The notes: generated by a model not told the origin, from the letters alone. A stretch of 64,000 nucleotides of DNA from Coleofasciculus sp040219735 (GCA_040219735.1 JAVJRX010000165.1), one strand, 5' to 3'. Counted from the stretch's first letter, positions 15,485 through 25,240 are shown. Made by a program: numbers and translations.

Positions 15485-17770
15485 ATGTACAAATCCTGTA
15501 AGCGGTGGCTTTGGCAATGGCGTGGCGTTTGGATAGTTAGCCCAACGGTTACAGCTTTGATCATTCTCCTGCGGTGGATTGGGATGCTGCAAACTTGGGA
15601 ATGGGCATGCTATGACCAATATATGCGTTGGCGTCCTTCCGCACCCTTGGATCAACGAATTGCGATCGTGGGGATTGATGAGGCGGATTTGAAAAAAATT
15701 GGGCAACTTTCTCGATCGATTCTTCCGGATCAGATTTATGCCCAAGCTATTGCTAAACTCAAAACCCATAACCCTAAAGCTATTGGTCTGGATGTTTATC
15801 GGGATTTACCCGTACAACCGGGTCATCAGGAATTAGTTCGCATCTTTGAAACAACCCCCAATCTGGTGGGGATTGAGAAAGTGGTTGGGGATAAGCGTCA
15901 GGATGCTGTCGCCGCCCCCCCAGTGTTGAAAGCGAAAGGGCAAGTGGGCGCTAATGATGTCATCTTTGATGCCGATACTAAAGTCCGACGCGCACTCTTA
16001 CAAGTTGAAAATGCCAATGGAAATGTGATTCCCAGTTTCGGATTCTATCTAGCACTTCTCTATCTTGATGCTCAAGGAATTAGCCCCCAACCAATACCAG
16101 GCGAACCCAATACCTGGCAGTTAGGAAAAAGCACGTTTTCTCGCTTCAAAAAAAATGATGGGGGTTATGTCCGCACGGATGACGGTGGCTACCAAATCTT
16201 ATTGAATTATCGAGGTAGCAAGGAACACTTTGAGACTATCTCATTGCATGATCTGCTTGAGGATCGTATCCCTCCAGATTGGGGACGCGATCGCATTATT
16301 CTGATCGGCTTTGTGGGTGAGAGTTTCCAAGACTGGATTTTTACACCCTACAGTAGCAGTTGGTTCGCTTTGCCCGAACGTATGTCTGGAGTAGAGTTGC
16401 ATGCCAATCTTACCAGTCAAATCCTGAGTGCGGCGCTACAAGGGCGTCCTCTAATTCAAACATTCTCCCAACTCAAAGAAAACCTGTGGATTTTTTTCTG
16501 GTCTACTGTAGGCGCTATTTTAACCTGGCAGGGACGGTATCAGGTGAACCGGCGACGGGCATCTGTACAACGATTTTCGGGACTGATCCTGGCAGGGGGT
16601 ATCGTGGCGGGTAGTAGTTATGGAGCGTTTTTAATCGGATGGTGGATTCCCGTGGTTCCGCCTCTGCTGGCTTTATCGGGTTCAGTGATGGCTATCACCA
16701 GTTACCTTGCCCATCAAGTGGCTAAAATCCGCGAAACCTTTGGACGCTATCTCACTACTGAAGTTGTTGCGAATGTCTTAGAAAACCCTTCAGGGGCTAA
16801 ACTCGGTGGTGAACGGCGCACGGTTACTATTTTAACGTCGGATTTAAGGGGGTTTACTGCCCTGACTGAACGTTTAACGCCAGAAGAGGTGGTGAACATT
16901 CTCAACTTTTATTTTGGCACGATGACGGATGTGATTACTCAATACCAAGGCACAATTGATGAGTTTCTTGGGGATGGAATTTTAGTTCTGTTTGGTGCGC
17001 CGACGCTTCGTGAAGATGACGCCCGCCGCGCGATTGCTTGTGCAGTGGCGATGCAGTTGGCAATGACATCTGTCAATGAACGAATGAAGCTTCTGGGTTT
17101 ACCGCCGTTGACTATGGGCATTGGTATTAATACGGGGGAGGTTATCGTTGGCAATATTGGGTCATCGAAACGGACGAAATATGGAGTGGTGGGCTCTCAG
17201 GTTAATTTAGCCTATCGCATCGAATCCTATACGACAGACAGTCAAATTCTGATTTCTCAGTCTACTCTAAATGCGGCTGGATCTGGGGTGAGAATTGATG
17301 GAAAGATGCGGGTTCAACCCAAGGGATTGCCCAAGCCCATTCCGATTTATGAAGTGGGGGGAATCGGCAAACCTTACTCCTTGTTTTTGACTAAACCTGA
17401 AGAACAATTTATGCCGTTGGTCGAGCCGATTCCTTTACACTACACTTTTTTGGATGGCAAGCATGTCAGTGATCTATTTTTTAGGGGAACTTTAGTAAAA
17501 CTTTCTGCCAAAGGTGGCGAGATTTGCTCAGAACAAGTCATGGCTCCTTTGACAAATATCAAGATTAATTTACTTGTTGATGATCGGTTAATTTCGGTGA
17601 ATGAGGATATCTATGCCAAAGTGTTAGATAAACCCAGTGATGATAATTCGTTTTATATTCACTTTACGTTTTTACCGCCGAATGTAGAAACAATGCTATC
17701 CAATCATTATAAGTTACTTCGTCAACTTCAGGGCGAAAGTCAGGAACAGGGAACAGGGAACATAAAATAG
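15485..17770 (+). CDS. CHASE2-domain class III nucleotide cyclase
   Basis: A 761-residue membrane receptor cyclase. One N-terminal helix precedes a periplasmic CHASE2 sensor (about 40-330, with RIAIVGIDEADLKKIGQ), then two to three transmembrane helices (about 335-420) and a class III cyclase domain (about 440-625: ILTSDLRGFTALTERL, GDGILVLFGAP, GIGINTGEVIVGNIG). The purine-selecting positions are E493 (DEFLGD) and G567 (KYGVVG) instead of Lys/Asp, which leans to GTP rather than ATP. The last 110 residues may be PilZ-like. The final SQEQGTGNIK is encoded by an AGGGAAC tandem repeat. It faces an EAL gene. Confidence 0.88.
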   Translation: MYKSCKRWLWQWRGVWIVSPTVTALIILLRWIGMLQTWEWACYDQYMRWRPSAPLDQRIAIVGIDEADLKKIGQLSRSILPDQIYAQAIAKLKTHNPKAIGLDVYRDLPVQPGHQELVRIFETTPNLVGIEKVVGDKRQDAVAAPPVLKAKGQVGANDVIFDADTKVRRALLQVENANGNVIPSFGFYLALLYLDAQGISPQPIPGEPNTWQLGKSTFSRFKKNDGGYVRTDDGGYQILLNYRGSKEHFETISLHDLLEDRIPPDWGRDRIILIGFVGESFQDWIFTPYSSSWFALPERMSGVELHANLTSQILSAALQGRPLIQTFSQLKENLWIFFWSTVGAILTWQGRYQVNRRRASVQRFSGLILAGGIVAGSSYGAFLIGWWIPVVPPLLALSGSVMAITSYLAHQVAKIRETFGRYLTTEVVANVLENPSGAKLGGERRTVTILTSDLRGFTALTERLTPEEVVNILNFYFGTMTDVITQYQGTIDEFLGDGILVLFGAPTLREDDARRAIACAVAMQLAMTSVNERMKLLGLPPLTMGIGINTGEVIVGNIGSSKRTKYGVVGSQVNLAYRIESYTTDSQILISQSTLNAAGSGVRIDGKMRVQPKGLPKPIPIYEVGGIGKPYSLFLTKPEEQFMPLVEPIPLHYTFLDGKHVSDLFFRGTLVKLSAKGGEICSEQVMAPLTNIKINLLVDDRLISVNEDIYAKVLDKPSDDNSFYIHFTFLPPNVETMLSNHYKLLRQLQGESQEQGTGNIK

Positions 17771-17788
17771 AAGTTCCTCTATTTTATG
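17761..17788. terminator. Hairpin between convergent cyclase and EAL genes
   Basis: A perfect 11-bp stem CATAAAATAGA (17761-17771) and TCTATTTTATG (17778-17788) with loop AGTTCC. It covers the cyclase stop codon and lies 7 bp from the EAL stop. A likely two-way terminator, though AT-rich and with only a weak T-tract. Confidence 0.5.
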
Positions 17789-17794
17789 ATTTAC

Positions 17795-18616
17795 CTAAAA
17801 AATAGGCGTTCTCTTGAGAATAGGGGTAGGTTTACCTAAGTAAAACCCTTGGGCATAATCTACACCTAACACCTGCAATCGTTCCAGAATCGCTACATTT
17901 TCGACGTATTCGGCAATGGTCTTAATTTGCTTCGCCTTAGCCATTTGTACAATAGCACAGACAATGGCTTCAGAGATGGGATTGTACACTACATCCCGCA
18001 CAAACATACCGTCGATTTTGACAAAATCTAAGGGTAATTCCTTGAGATAGGCTAAACTCGACATACCTGTACCAAAATCATCCAAGGCAAACTGACAACC
18101 TAGGTTTTGCAAGCGCTGGATAAATTTCCGGGTTTTGTCCAAGCTGGTTAATGCTACCGTTTCGGTAATCTCAAAGACTAAACTGCTGGGGGGAACAGGA
18201 TGGTTGATGACGGCATTTTCGAGAAAGTTCAGAAAGCTGTCATCGTTAACACTGGAACCGGAAAGGTTAAATGCAATAATACACCCACAATAATAATCCC
18301 TTGCCCAACAGCCCATACATTTGCTAGGGTGGTAAATGCCATTGAAAAATGATTCCAGAACCCAACGATCAATAGATGGCATTAATCCTGATTTTTCGGC
18401 ACAGGGAAGAAAATAGTTGGGTAGGATGATCCTGCCATCTTGTCCCACCATTCGGATTAAAATTTCCTTGTGAACATGACCCTCGTTTTCACCCTGACGG
18501 AGAGGGAAAATCGGTTGAAAGTATAAGCAAAAACGATCTTCTATAAGGGCAGTTCGTAATGCTTGACTACTGGTTGATTCTTGACAGAGATTTTCTCGCA
18601 CATTTTTCACCTCCAA
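17795..18616 (-). CDS. EAL-domain cyclic-di-GMP phosphodiesterase with Cys cluster
   Basis: A 273-residue stand-alone EAL protein, predicted to hydrolyse c-di-GMP to pGpG. The signature reads E51-I-L, so the glutamate is kept. Other metal and catalytic motifs are intact: FNLSG, FEITETVA, ALDDFGTGMSSLAYL, VKIDGMFV, IAEYVEN and AQGFYLGKP. Unusually, four cysteines C100, C103, C110 and C112 (SKCMGCWARDYYCGC) are inserted before the FNLSG strand, and C11, C30 and C72 are also present. These could bind metal or Fe-S and make the enzyme redox-sensitive (inference). No transmembrane segment. Confidence 0.88.
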   Translation of the reverse strand: MEVKNVRENLCQESTSSQALRTALIEDRFCLYFQPIFPLRQGENEGHVHKEILIRMVGQDGRIILPNYFLPCAEKSGLMPSIDRWVLESFFNGIYHPSKCMGCWARDYYCGCIIAFNLSGSSVNDDSFLNFLENAVINHPVPPSSLVFEITETVALTSLDKTRKFIQRLQNLGCQFALDDFGTGMSSLAYLKELPLDFVKIDGMFVRDVVYNPISEAIVCAIVQMAKAKQIKTIAEYVENVAILERLQVLGVDYAQGFYLGKPTPILKRTPIF

Positions 18617-18815
18617 TTTGCCACCTGCTTCTGTTTACCCCAATGCTACCAGAAAGGTGGTTATAGAACAGGTGATAGGGATAACAATTAAGCGTGAATG
18701 AGGGGAGAAACAAACTGATGTCGCAATCCTAAATGAGTTAGGAAATCTTCTGTTGCCAGTTAAGAGTTCGTTTGACTCACCGAAATGCTTCCGACTCCAG
18801 TCGAATCGCTATAGG

Positions 18816-20000
18816 TTATTGTTGGGATAAGCGTTTAACAGTTGCACCTCCTAAGCGCTGATCCGCATCTTCGAGTAAAGTAGGAATTGTATCAGCATGG
18901 GGACTCCGGTGTAAACATGGCTGAAGATCGAATTTTCCGATTTTATCGGCTTTAGCACCCGGAAACCAGTGTCCCGCATTGGTTAAGAGGTTGTAACGCA
19001 TTTTAGCGTATTCAACCATATCATAGGCGAACGCTAAATTTCTCAGCCACAAAATTACCGGGATATTCACTCCACCAGGGGTTTCCTCGTGGCTGGGTAA
19101 ACCGATGTGCCAGGTTTTGAACCAGTCTTCACCGAGTCGTGCGATCGCGGCTTCTTCTAATCGTGCGACAATGGGGGGTAATAGTTCATCAACCTGATCC
19201 AATAATTCAACCGCTTTCAGGTGTTCATCAAAATCACTGGGGCGGGATGCACCTAAACTTAAGGTATGTACCTGGGGATGGGAAAGGCAAAATAAGTCAT
19301 TAAATACCATTGGACTCAACGGTTGACAGAGTTCAACTAACCGTTGCGGCGGTTTATACAGCATTCCTCCTTTATCCGACGGACTAATAATAAAAACGCC
19401 CATATCGTGACGGGTGGCGGCTTCAATCGCCGACCAATTAAACTGATTGATGTAGTACCAGTGCAGATTTACATAATCAAATTGATCCGTTTCAATAGTT
19501 TTGATAATTAAATCAGTAGCGCCGTGGGTAGAAAAGCCAATAAACCGCACTTTTCCTTGGGCTTGCAACTGATGAGCCACATCCAGACAGCCCCCAGGAC
19601 GAATGCTATCATGGAGTAATTGAGGCGTGTTTATTCCATGAAGTCCGAGTAAATCAACATAGTCCAGTTTCAGGAATTTCAATGATTGTTCAAACTGACG
19701 CCGAAATTCTTTGGGGTCTGATTTAGGACTAACTTTTGTCTGGACAATTAATTGGTCACGGAGAAATGTAGGCAAAATCTTGCCTAACTGCATTTCTGAC
19801 GTGCCGTAACCCCGCGCCGTTTCAATATGATTAATGCCGACTTCAATCCCTCGACGAATCGTTGCGTCTAAGTTGTGTTGATTATCTTGAGGAATTAACC
19901 AGGCGGGCATATCTTTCCATTTAAATTGATACCGCATTCCGCCGCAGGAGAGTACTGGCATTTGTAGTTCGGTACGCCCAAATCGTCTGTACTGCATCAT
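18816..20000 (-). CDS. Aldo/keto reductase family oxidoreductase
   Basis: A 394-residue NADPH-dependent aldo/keto reductase. It opens MQYRRFGRTELQMPVLSCGGMRY and has the AKR catalytic tyrosine in HIETARGYGTSE, the VQTKVSP strand, the LDYVDLLGLHGIN strand and VRFIGFSTHGA. The C-terminal 100 residues go beyond the barrel, as in the cyanobacterial AKRs that carry Fe-S ferredoxin ends, but no CxxCxxC cluster is present here. Substrate unknown. Two adjacent methionines at the start are equally possible (20000 or 19997). Confidence 0.88.
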   Translation of the reverse strand: MMQYRRFGRTELQMPVLSCGGMRYQFKWKDMPAWLIPQDNQHNLDATIRRGIEVGINHIETARGYGTSEMQLGKILPTFLRDQLIVQTKVSPKSDPKEFRRQFEQSLKFLKLDYVDLLGLHGINTPQLLHDSIRPGGCLDVAHQLQAQGKVRFIGFSTHGATDLIIKTIETDQFDYVNLHWYYINQFNWSAIEAATRHDMGVFIISPSDKGGMLYKPPQRLVELCQPLSPMVFNDLFCLSHPQVHTLSLGASRPSDFDEHLKAVELLDQVDELLPPIVARLEEAAIARLGEDWFKTWHIGLPSHEETPGGVNIPVILWLRNLAFAYDMVEYAKMRYNLLTNAGHWFPGAKADKIGKFDLQPCLHRSPHADTIPTLLEDADQRLGGATVKRLSQQ

Positions 20001-20072
20001 AAGTGTGATTAGAAGTCGCTGAAGTCCAGATTCTGTGAACTAAATCCGGGTTGACTAACCCCTTTATCATCC

Positions 20073-20190
20073 AGTCCGCGCAGGCGGACTTGGTTTGTGT
20101 AACCGCGATTAAAATCGCCCGATCTCAAGGGGGGCTTAGGACAAAGGGAGAATCCTACCAAATCCCCCCTTTGTTAATCAATGATGCCCA
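20073..20190. repeat. Repeat-rich spacer (AGTCCGC palindrome)
   Basis: AGTCCGC-GCAG-GCGGACT hairpin at 20073-20090, then a GCGATTAAAATCGC palindrome near 20105 (reappearing as GCGATTTTAATCGC at 47533) and an imperfect AAGGGGGGCTT / AAATCCCCCCTT inverted pair at about 20128-20175. All are common cyanobacterial intergenic repeats. Confidence 0.55.
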
Positions 20191-20216
20191 AACCTCTAGG
20201 CTTTGAAAATTAAACG

Positions 20217-21935
20217 TTATTCAGTTGAATAATTTCCAAAATAAACGCCATAGCCGGGAACTTCTACAACGCCATTATACCGTCTGTTGATAAAATCAGA
20301 CTCATCGGCTCTCAAACAATTGGGGTAGGGCGATAAATCAAAATGAACAGGTAGTGGACTCAAATTAAACAGACAAAGGAGGTTTTGTTCCTCACATTGG
20401 CGGGTAAATCCCACTAGCGGTTCATCTGTATCCAGCAGCGTTAAATTCCCTTTAAGTAAAGCCGGTTGTTGCTTGCGCCAATGAATCAAACGGCGATATT
20501 TATTCAAAAGAGACATGGCTTCATGATCCTGCTGGTCAATCGCCTGATCGCGATGTTCCTCTGCAATGGGTAGCCAGGGTTCTGCTGCTGCGGTAAAGCC
20601 AGCATTAGGCGCATCTTTGAGCCAGGGTAGGGGGGTGCGTGAGCCATCTCGACCTACAATTGATGGATACCCGGCTAGTCCAAAGGGGTCTTGCATTTTT
20701 TCAAAGGGAATCGTGGCTTGGGTTAAACCTAGTTCATCCCCTTGATAAATACAGCAACTTCCCCGTAGCGAAAGCTGTAGCGCGATAAACAGATGGTCAA
20801 AGATGGCATGAGTGAATTTATCATCAATGAGAAACTTCAGCCAGCGGCTTTTGAGTCGGGGAAAATCATGGGTACCCCCTGTCCAGCAAATCACCCCCTC
20901 TTGAAAATGGGTCTCTACCTGCTCGATCATTTCGCGCACTCGCTCATAACTCAAAGGTTCATCATGCATCAAGACTGAGTTATAGGCTGTATGTAAACGT
21001 TTCTCGCCTTTAACATATTCACTGGAGGTGATAATCGTATCTTCCGCCGAACTAATTTCCGCCAACGTCATTGTTCCGGGATATTGATCCATCAATTCCC
21101 GAATTGGTTTAAGAAATTCCAAGGTTTCCGGTTGGCAAAAGTTATATTTATTCAATTGAGAGAAAAATGGATCGTAGGGATCTGCTCCAGCCGGTCGCTT
21201 CATATTTTTGGGTCGGGGTGGATTATCCCGCAGTTGGCGATCATGGGTAAAGAAATTCACCACATCTAGGCGGAAACCATCGACACCCAAATCTAGCCAA
21301 AACTTTGCCACATCCAGAATGGCTTGTCTAACCTCTGGGTTATACCAGTTTAAATCGGGCTGTTCGGCTAGGAAATTGTGCAGGTAATACTGTTCCCGTT
21401 GAGAGTCCCATGTCCAAGCACTCCCACCAAAGGTTGAAAGCCAGTTGTTTGGCGGCGTCCCATCTGGCTTTGCATCCGCCCAAATATACCAGTCAGCTTT
21501 GGGATTATCATGACTACTGCGACTCTCTAGAAACCAGGGATGTTCGTTTGATGTGTGGTTCCATACCTGATCAATGAGTACCTTTAAGCCCAACTCATCT
21601 GCCTTCTTCAGGAGACACTTGAAGTCTTCCATTGTGCCAAAAATGGGTTCTATCGCACAATAGTCAGAAATATCATAACCAAAGTCCTTCATCGGGGACT
21701 TGAAAAATGGTGAAACCCAAACCGCATCAACGCCCAAGGAGGCGATATAGTCCAGTTTTTGCGTGATCCCCTTCAGATCACCGATACCATCCCCATTACT
21801 ATCCATGAAGCTGCGGGGATAAACCTGATAAATAACGGCACTACGCCACCACTCATTGGATTTTTGATTTGGGTTGGGTTTTTCAACCTTGTCTAAGGTG
21901 GTAGATTTGGGATTGAGGGTAGATTGTTCAATCAT
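20217..21935 (-). CDS. GH13 alpha-glucosidase/oligosaccharide hydrolase
   Basis: A 572-residue cytoplasmic GH13 enzyme of the alpha-glucosidase/oligo-1,6-glucosidase/trehalose synthase group. Visible conserved regions: DAVWVSPFFKSPMKDFGYDI (region I area), DQVWNHTS, the nucleophile region GFRLDVVNFF, the acid/base region TLAEISS, and WTGGTHDFPRLKSRW with the third Asp. It likely acts on maltose or short alpha-glucans, fitting the nearby GlgX. About 1.6 kb downstream in the map lies a decayed paralogue (22867-23514). Exact bond specificity cannot be told from sequence alone. Confidence 0.9.
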   Translation of the reverse strand: MIEQSTLNPKSTTLDKVEKPNPNQKSNEWWRSAVIYQVYPRSFMDSNGDGIGDLKGITQKLDYIASLGVDAVWVSPFFKSPMKDFGYDISDYCAIEPIFGTMEDFKCLLKKADELGLKVLIDQVWNHTSNEHPWFLESRSSHDNPKADWYIWADAKPDGTPPNNWLSTFGGSAWTWDSQREQYYLHNFLAEQPDLNWYNPEVRQAILDVAKFWLDLGVDGFRLDVVNFFTHDRQLRDNPPRPKNMKRPAGADPYDPFFSQLNKYNFCQPETLEFLKPIRELMDQYPGTMTLAEISSAEDTIITSSEYVKGEKRLHTAYNSVLMHDEPLSYERVREMIEQVETHFQEGVICWTGGTHDFPRLKSRWLKFLIDDKFTHAIFDHLFIALQLSLRGSCCIYQGDELGLTQATIPFEKMQDPFGLAGYPSIVGRDGSRTPLPWLKDAPNAGFTAAAEPWLPIAEEHRDQAIDQQDHEAMSLLNKYRRLIHWRKQQPALLKGNLTLLDTDEPLVGFTRQCEEQNLLCLFNLSPLPVHFDLSPYPNCLRADESDFINRRYNGVVEVPGYGVYFGNYSTE

Positions 21936-22056
21936 ACGCGATTAAATTTATTTGTTGTTACCTCTTGTGGCTTTACTCTCTAAGCCTCTAAGTACAGCGT
22001 GACTTGAAGAACTAAAACTAAGCTAACGCTATAGTTTTAGATTCGGGAAGCAGGTT

Positions 22057-22623
22057 TCACCTTGTTTCCCATTCGGTTTTCAGGTTAAACAAATCAAATT
22101 GAACATATTTAACCTTATATTTAACCTTAGATGACGGATTCCTAGGACTCACGAGCAACCCCAATGACTCCCTCTTTTTTGGAGAACCTGTTATTTCAGG
22201 TTTAGGCGTGACTTTCCGATTGACCAACGGTAGAGAAACTATTCCAAGCTTTTCTTTTGCACGATTAGCTATCACTATTGCAGCATCTATATCCGCGCCT
22301 GCATAGTGACCGCAACATTCGCATACAAATTTTTCTTTATCCCTATTTTTAGGAGAAGTAAACCCGCATCCTGAGCATTGTTGAGACGATTTACGCGGAT
22401 TTACATTTATGTATGTTTCAATATCAGACCTTAATGTTGTAACCCAGTATGTTTGTTTGTTGTAAAGAGAGCAATAATCACCTAAAATAAAGCGAGACTG
22501 ACAAGTAAATTCTCTGTCACCTATCATTCGATTTTTAACATACCGGATGTTAAGCCTATCTTGCTCGAAGGCTTTTTCTTGGTGCTTGTTTGGTTTCAAC
22601 TTAAACTTGTAAGTAATTTGCAT
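22057..22623 (-). pseudogene. TnpB with central deletion
   Basis: This 188-residue frame joins a TnpB N-terminus (MQITYKFKLKPNKHQEKAFEQDRLNIRYVKNRMIG) to a TnpB zinc-ribbon C-terminus (NPRKSSQQCSGCGFTSPKNR, CECCGHYAGADIDAAI). The family is normally 370-420 residues; about 200, including the first RuvC aspartate and the glutamate, are missing, yet the frame is open. The last RuvC aspartate (D in GADIDAAI) and the zinc ribbon remain. Not a nuclease. It sits between two GH13 copies. Confidence 0.85.
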
Positions 22624-22794
22624 ACGCTCTCGACCTCAGCGAATGTCTATAGTAAAATTCTAACGTATTCGCTTAGCCCTGTCAATGAAAAAGCTTAGTG
22701 GAGGGACTGTTTACTCGATCTCAATCCATTTAGTCCTAGTTACTAAATACAGACAGAAAGTAATAACAAGTGTAAAGTCAGTAAACAGTGTTCA

Positions 22795-22860
22795 GTGAAC
22801 AGTTATCAATAAGCAGTGCTAAGTCGGTGATAACTGATAACTGACAACTGATAACTGATG
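22795..22860. repeat. Heptameric tandem repeat (TGATAAC type)
   Basis: A run of degenerate 7-bp units such as AACTGATAACTGACAACTGA continues to 22860. Typical cyanobacterial short tandem repeat; it directly abuts the GH13 pseudogene. Confidence 0.7.
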
Positions 22861-22866
22861 AGGAAA

Positions 22867-23514
22867 CTAAGATAAATTTAATTCCCCAAAAAAGACGCCA
22901 TAAGCGGAAATTTTTAGCCGATCGCATGATAAAATTCCTCTGGATAGGGATTCCCTTCAGCATCTTTTCCTGTCCAACAGGATTTGAGACGACCATAATC
23001 ATGATTTCCGACAATCCAGCAATTACCCCCTTCGCTGAAATACTGTTGCACTTTCTTCAGGGTATCGCGCATTAATTTAGCGCTAATCGGTTCATCAACC
23101 AGCAGAACCATCGTCTTTGGCGTCTGCCCAAACATACCAATCGGCTTTGGGATTATCCCGACTTTTTTTACTTTCCTGGAACCAATGATGCTGATCTGAG
23201 GTGTGATTCCAAACCTGATCAATCATCACTTTCAGACCCAGGGTATGGGATAGGTTCAGTAATCGCTCAAAGTCTTCCAGCGTCCCAAACATTAGATCAA
23301 CCTTACGCATGTCGGTAATATCATAAGCTAGATCGTTCATCGGGGATTGAAAGATGGGCGTTAACCAAATGGCATCGACGCCAAGGGCAGCTATATAATC
23401 GAGTTTCTCAATAATCCCTTCTAAGTCTCCTTTGCCATTTTCTATGGTGTCTTTAAAACTCCACGGCGAAATCTGATAAATGACAGCGTTTTTCCACCAT
23501 TGCTGGCGTTGCAT
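22867..23514 (-). pseudogene. Decayed GH13 alpha-glucosidase paralogue
   Basis: Three pieces of one GH13 gene remain in order. The first 139 residues (MQRQQWWKNAVIYQISPWSF to KADWYVWADAKDDG) align well with the intact enzyme at 20217-21935. After a deletion of about 200 residues and a frame change comes DEPISAKLMRDTLKKVQQYF with IVGNHDYGRLKSCW. A second deletion removes the rest, except a final tail KISAYGVFFGELNLS that matches the intact gene's PGYGVYFGNYSTE. It lacks the catalytic nucleophile and acid regions, so it is dead. It was probably a tandem duplicate. Confidence 0.88.
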
Positions 23515-23904
23515 GAAACCTCCTTTTTTTCACAGAAACAGCACAATAAATCTCAGGTTGAATTAACCCGATTTCAGGTGGAATGCCAAATAGTATGGCG
23601 TTGTTCTCGCTTAGCCTCTCTAGGCGATTGCCTCTTGAATCTACACAGCTAACATTTCAGCAGCAGCCTTGTGCCATTCCTGCGGCGATAGTATCAGGAT
23701 TGTCTCGTTAACTGGTAGCCACCATGTCTACAGGAATATCCTGACAGGGGGTAAGCTGATGATTCATCCTTCTAGGGTAGGAATCAATGATGAACGTTTT
23801 TCCCAGATTCAGCTCATCTCACGCTTTGATGTCGTGGGTTTCCAGCCGCCTTTTCTGTATAAACTTGGATAGGAGCCTTATGAGAATGCCCTGTTGCCTA
23901 AACC
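23515..23904. other. Intergenic region, nothing recognised
   Basis: About 390 bp between the GH13 pseudogene and the Rieske gene, which are divergent. No frame with family features and no hairpin-plus-T terminator was seen. It presumably contains the Rieske promoter. Confidence 0.4.
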
Positions 23905-25239
23905 ATGACCCATTCCTTCGATCGCACACAAGCCTGGTATCCCGTTCATTACCTTAAGGATTTAGATCACTCCCAACCCACTCAATTCACTCTGCTGGGT
24001 CGAGATCTAGTCATCTGGTGGGATAAAGTTGCCGATTGCTGGCGTGTTTTTGACGATCAATGTCCCCATCGACTTGCTCCCCTGTCACAAGGTAGAATTG
24101 CTGAAGATGGGCTGCTGGAATGCCCCTATCATGGTTGGGCATTTACAGGAGAAGGAACGTGCGATCGCATTCCTCAACAAACTGAAGACAGTACCGCCCA
24201 AACCTCCAAACGCGCCTGCGTTACCGCCTTACCCACCACTGAACGTCAGGGTCTATTATTCGTTTATCCCGGCAACCCAGAAAACGCGCCCAATGTCAAG
24301 GTTCCCATCGTCGAACCCTTGGACGATTCCTCAGAGGAATGGGTATGCATTGACACGTTTAGGGATTTGCCCTACGATGCGTTGACATTATTGGAAAACG
24401 TGCTAGATGTGAGCCACGTTCCCTTTACCCATCATCGCTCCGTCAGCGATCGCGCCTATGCCAGTCCAGTTGAGCTAGAAGTTACCGAATCCGGGAAACA
24501 GGGGTTTAAAGGAGTTTGGGAACAAGGACCCCGTAAAGGAACCCTCGGACGCCAAGACACCACATTTATTGCCCCCACATTAATGTGGCATGACCTCACC
24601 TCGAAACAATTTGGCAGAACCATGACGGTGGTGTATGCTACGCCGATTCGCAAGGGAGAATGTCGTTTATTTGCTCGCTTCCCCTTTAAATTTGCGGCTA
24701 AACTCCCCGGTTTCTTCATTAAACTCACTCCCCGTTGGTACTCTCACATTGGGCAGAATGGGGTTTTGGAAGATGATCAAATTTTTCTCCATTATCAGGA
24801 ACGTTACCTCGATGCTAAAGGCGGGAGTTCCAATTTCAGCAAAGCGTTTTATCTACCCACAAAAGCCGATCGTTTTGTGTTCGAGTTCCGCCAGTGGGTG
24901 AATCAATATAATGCAGATTCATTCCCTGACGAACCCCTACCTCCCCGATTATCACAAGAAACGCTACTGGATCGGTATCACTCCCATACGATAAAGTGTA
25001 AAAGTTGCAGCACCGCCTTAGCTAAAATTCGGCAGATTCGTCGTGGTGTTGCTGTCGTGGGGGCAATTGCTTGGGCGATTATCCCGTTACTGACGCTGTT
25101 TTTTGACAAAACGGCAACCATCTCAGCCATTTTCTCCAGTGGGGTTGCGTTAATTGCTAGCATCGGCTGGTTTGGATTGGGTAGGTTGGAACGACGATTC
25201 TATGAAGGGCGAACGGTTCCACCACGTAATCTTCCCTAG
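23905..25239 (+). CDS. Rieske non-haem iron oxygenase, pheophorbide-a-oxygenase-like
   Basis: A 444-residue membrane-bound Rieske oxygenase. The Rieske centre is C53-P-H55 and C73-x2-H76 (CPHRLAP ... CPYHGW). The mononuclear iron site lies in ENVLDVSHVPFTHH. The C-terminal end has C365-x2-C368 (CKSCST) and two hydrophobic helices, exactly the layout of the plant PAO/Tic55/PTC52 group, which act on chlorophyll breakdown products and related pigments. Substrate in this organism is unknown. A GTAGGGGTGGGTTTT repeat starts right after the stop codon. The next gene downstream, on the same strand, is a His-box hydroxylase. Confidence 0.9.
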   Translation: MTHSFDRTQAWYPVHYLKDLDHSQPTQFTLLGRDLVIWWDKVADCWRVFDDQCPHRLAPLSQGRIAEDGLLECPYHGWAFTGEGTCDRIPQQTEDSTAQTSKRACVTALPTTERQGLLFVYPGNPENAPNVKVPIVEPLDDSSEEWVCIDTFRDLPYDALTLLENVLDVSHVPFTHHRSVSDRAYASPVELEVTESGKQGFKGVWEQGPRKGTLGRQDTTFIAPTLMWHDLTSKQFGRTMTVVYATPIRKGECRLFARFPFKFAAKLPGFFIKLTPRWYSHIGQNGVLEDDQIFLHYQERYLDAKGGSSNFSKAFYLPTKADRFVFEFRQWVNQYNADSFPDEPLPPRLSQETLLDRYHSHTIKCKSCSTALAKIRQIRRGVAVVGAIAWAIIPLLTLFFDKTATISAIFSSGVALIASIGWFGLGRLERRFYEGRTVPPRNLP

Positions 25240-25240
25240 C

